Source: Nocardiopsis sp. YSL2 (GTDB lineage: Bacteria; Actinomycetota; Actinomycetes; Streptosporangiales; Streptosporangiaceae). Taken from it: a stretch of DNA of 64,000 nucleotides. Positions 62,719-64,000 of the stretch are shown here, piece by piece. The notes below the pieces were generated by a model that saw nothing but the letters and a program-made list of their open reading frames with translations, ran no database searches and was not told the origin of the DNA. Where the stretch lies: contig NZ_JAMOAO010000001.1 of the NCBI RefSeq assembly GCF_030555055.1, forward strand, positions 1 through 64,000, read 5' to 3'. Positions within the stretch are counted from its first letter, which is position 1. Each line of letters opens with the position of its first letter. Both the position numbers and the translations under genes were made by a program.

Positions 62719-62901
62719 GTTGCGATCCTCGGCCGCCCCGGAGGGCGACCGCCACCTCGGTGGTCTCCTGGGGTGTGACGCCGTCCGGCTCGTTGCGATC
62801 CTCGGCCGCCCCGGAGGGCGACCGCCACCGCTAGGGGGGATGGGGGTCTAGGGGGCGGGGGGACGTTGCGATCCTCGGCCGCCCCGGAGGGCGACCGCCA
62901 C
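62719..62901 (-). CRISPR. CRISPR array 2, 3 repeats and 2 spacers
   Basis: Three identical 37-base repeats at 62719-62755, 62792-62828 and 62865-62901, with 36-base spacers. They differ from most array 1 repeats by one base (GGCCGCC for GGTCGCC on the plus strand), the form found in the older part of array 1. Leader on the right, same direction as array 1. The second spacer (62829-62864) is extremely G-rich. Confidence 0.93.
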
Positions 62902-63075
62902 AGCGCGCACCCTGCCCAAACGTCCTGCGGGCCAGAACTGCGCGCTGACTCAAGATCGGACACTACTTCCCATCACCGACGAAAACGAGCTGGGAACCTT
63001 CCCGGAACTTCATGATCACTTCCGGTTCCTAACCACCCCTTCACAGCCCAGTTGGACGCACGCTGAGGGTAACGC
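62902..63075 (-). promoter_or_regulatory. Leader of CRISPR array 2
   Basis: Contains TGGGAACC, CCCGG, TTC, TGATCAC and GGTTCCT (62990-63029), the same block as in array 1's leader, 87 bases from the last repeat in each case. Also GCGCGC next to the repeat in both. Confidence 0.65.
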
Positions 63076-63843
63076 TCAGCCCACCGCGACTGAGCTCCTT
63101 TCAACCAAGATCGAAGCCGCACCCCCAAGCTGTCCTCGCTGTCCCTTCTGTTTGATCAACCTGCCCCAGCGCTCCTTACGGCCGAAACGCTCCGCGATCT
63201 CCTTGCCGCTGGGAAGCTCACCATCATCGCCGCGATTGCCCAGAGCCCACTGCCACGCCTCAACCTGGAGCGGTGGTGCGCCCTCGCCCTGCGGCTCATC
63301 CGACTGTTCGACCACCCGCACGTGCGTACGCGAACGAGCACCTGCGTACGCCACATCCTGGGCAGGAACATCGTTGGAATCCGAGCTCGCCTGTGTGATC
63401 CCACCCTCCAGCGCATCGGGGTTCGGCTGCTCATCGGTTGCGGACGCAGTGCGTACGCTTTTCGCAGTCGTGCGGAACTCCCGCATGAGCAGCTCGTACG
63501 CGCCGATCAGGGCGAAGGACGGCCAGGCGTGAATGATGCGCGACCACATCGTGGGGTCGGCGACCGCGACATTGGCCGCGAGGGAGGCACCGGAACCGAT
63601 GATCAGCAGGGTCCAGGGCAGCAGGCCGCCCTTGCGGCCGTTGCGGGCGTCACTGAGCAGGGTCATGGAGGAGGCAACGATCATGCCGTCCACCGAGAGC
63701 GGGAACAGGGCCGCGCGCCACTCGGGTTCGCCGTTGCGCAGGGCGAGTTCGTACATGTGGCTGTAGCTCACCACGGCCGCGATGACCGCCAGCATCAGCA
63801 CGGCGGCGATGGTTGTCCAGCGGGACCAGCGGGAAGAATCCAT
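63076..63843 (-). CDS. DUF2637-type mobile-element membrane protein
   Basis: The 255-residue protein has four membrane helices in the first 125 residues ('TIAAVLMLAVIAAVVSYSHMY', 'LFPLSVDGMIVASSMTLL', 'LLPWTLLIIGSGASLAANV', 'WPSFALIGAYELLM'), the DUF2637 pattern of actinomycete conjugative elements. A hydrophilic tail ends with a helix-turn-helix-like 'GKEIAERFGRKERWGRLIKQ'. These proteins are thought to help intramycelial spread (Spd-like). It is followed by no terminator I can see before array 2's leader. Confidence 0.85.
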   Translation of the reverse strand: MDSSRWSRWTTIAAVLMLAVIAAVVSYSHMYELALRNGEPEWRAALFPLSVDGMIVASSMTLLSDARNGRKGGLLPWTLLIIGSGASLAANVAVADPTMWSRIIHAWPSFALIGAYELLMREFRTTAKSVRTASATDEQPNPDALEGGITQASSDSNDVPAQDVAYAGARSRTHVRVVEQSDEPQGEGAPPLQVEAWQWALGNRGDDGELPSGKEIAERFGRKERWGRLIKQKGQRGQLGGAASILVERSSVAVG

Positions 63844-63849
63844 CGCAGG

Positions 63850-64000
63850 TCACCGCCCGTCCAACGCCAGGTCCGCGGACAGGGTCAGCGGCATGTACGT
63901 AACTGGCGAGTCCCCCCTCCGACTCGAACCCCCATCCTCATCAGCTTGGATTGCAGTTCCCTCGCCCTCGCTGCGCCGACTCAACAGCACCCCCGCCCTC
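63850..64000 (-). CDS. C-terminal end of an unidentified gene, cut by the window edge
   Basis: A minus-strand frame enters from the right edge, reads '...LLSRRSEGEGTAIQADEDGG' then 'VTYMPLTLSADLALDGR', and stops at 63850-63852, six bases before the DUF2637 ATG. That tight spacing and plausible composition suggest an upstream operon partner, but only about 50 codons are visible. Confidence 0.45.
   Translation of the reverse strand, partial: RAGVLLSRRSEGEGTAIQADEDGGSSRRGDSPVTYMPLTLSADLALDGR

Noticed and set aside
63900..63990. tRNA-like string on the minus strand (GGGGGTTCGAGTC with an anticodon-like stretch)
   Set aside because: The T-arm cannot close (GGGGG has no matching CCCCC) and no acceptor stem forms; the bases fit the end of a coding frame better.

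Overview
The window is high-GC, densely packed actinobacterial chromosome with many ATGA, GTGA and TTGA start/stop overlaps. The gene families (single-chain long acyl-CoA carboxylase, furA-katG pair, SMC-like TIGR02680 protein, DUF2637 transfer protein) point to an actinomycete. Nocardiopsis or a relative is my inference, not something the sequence proves.

Left part (1-12.4 kb). First comes a conserved-looking neighbourhood of a membrane molybdopterin oxidoreductase, a small membrane protein, a methyltransferase, two glycosyltransferases and an NAD-dependent epimerase. A catabolic operon follows for quinate/shikimate-type compounds: NAD-type shikimate dehydrogenase, a QsuB-like fused 3-dehydroshikimate dehydratase and a three-part TRAP transporter. 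It is read away from a LacI-family regulator.

Scar region (12.4-17.3 kb). A lone TnpB element sits between a TetR gene that has lost its DNA-binding end and a wreck made of two different GH3 glycosidase genes. The wreck has an out-of-frame deletion junction and a second frameshift in a G7 run.

Core metabolism (17.3-42.9 kb). This holds a PadR/GyrI-like pair with a perfect operator and an eight-gene complex-I-like membrane operon (nuoA, X, H, J, K, L, M, N). Gene X looks like a degenerate NuoB/NuoD fusion with a histidine-rich linker and no Fe-S cysteines. A 1,826-residue acyl-CoA carboxylase follows, then furA-katG, a glutathione peroxidase, an SDR, a MarR gene, an MBL-fold protein, an NTF2-like protein, a bile-acid/sodium symporter-family protein, an SseB-like protein and an alpha/beta hydrolase.

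Defence and mobile region (42.9-64 kb). JetC and JetB of a Wadjet-type system are present, but JetA and JetD are not next to them. Directly upstream of jetB starts what looks like an actinomycete integrative element: tyrosine integrase, excisionase, C5 DNA methyltransferase, an IS5-family insertion, and at the far right a DUF2637 transfer protein. Between these lies a complete-looking type I-C CRISPR-Cas locus: a 26-repeat array, cas2-cas1-cas4-cas7-cas8c-cas5-cas3, and a second array of 3 repeats. The cas1 gene carries a frameshift in a homopolymer. Both arrays have the same kind of leader on the right, so they are read leftward like the cas genes.
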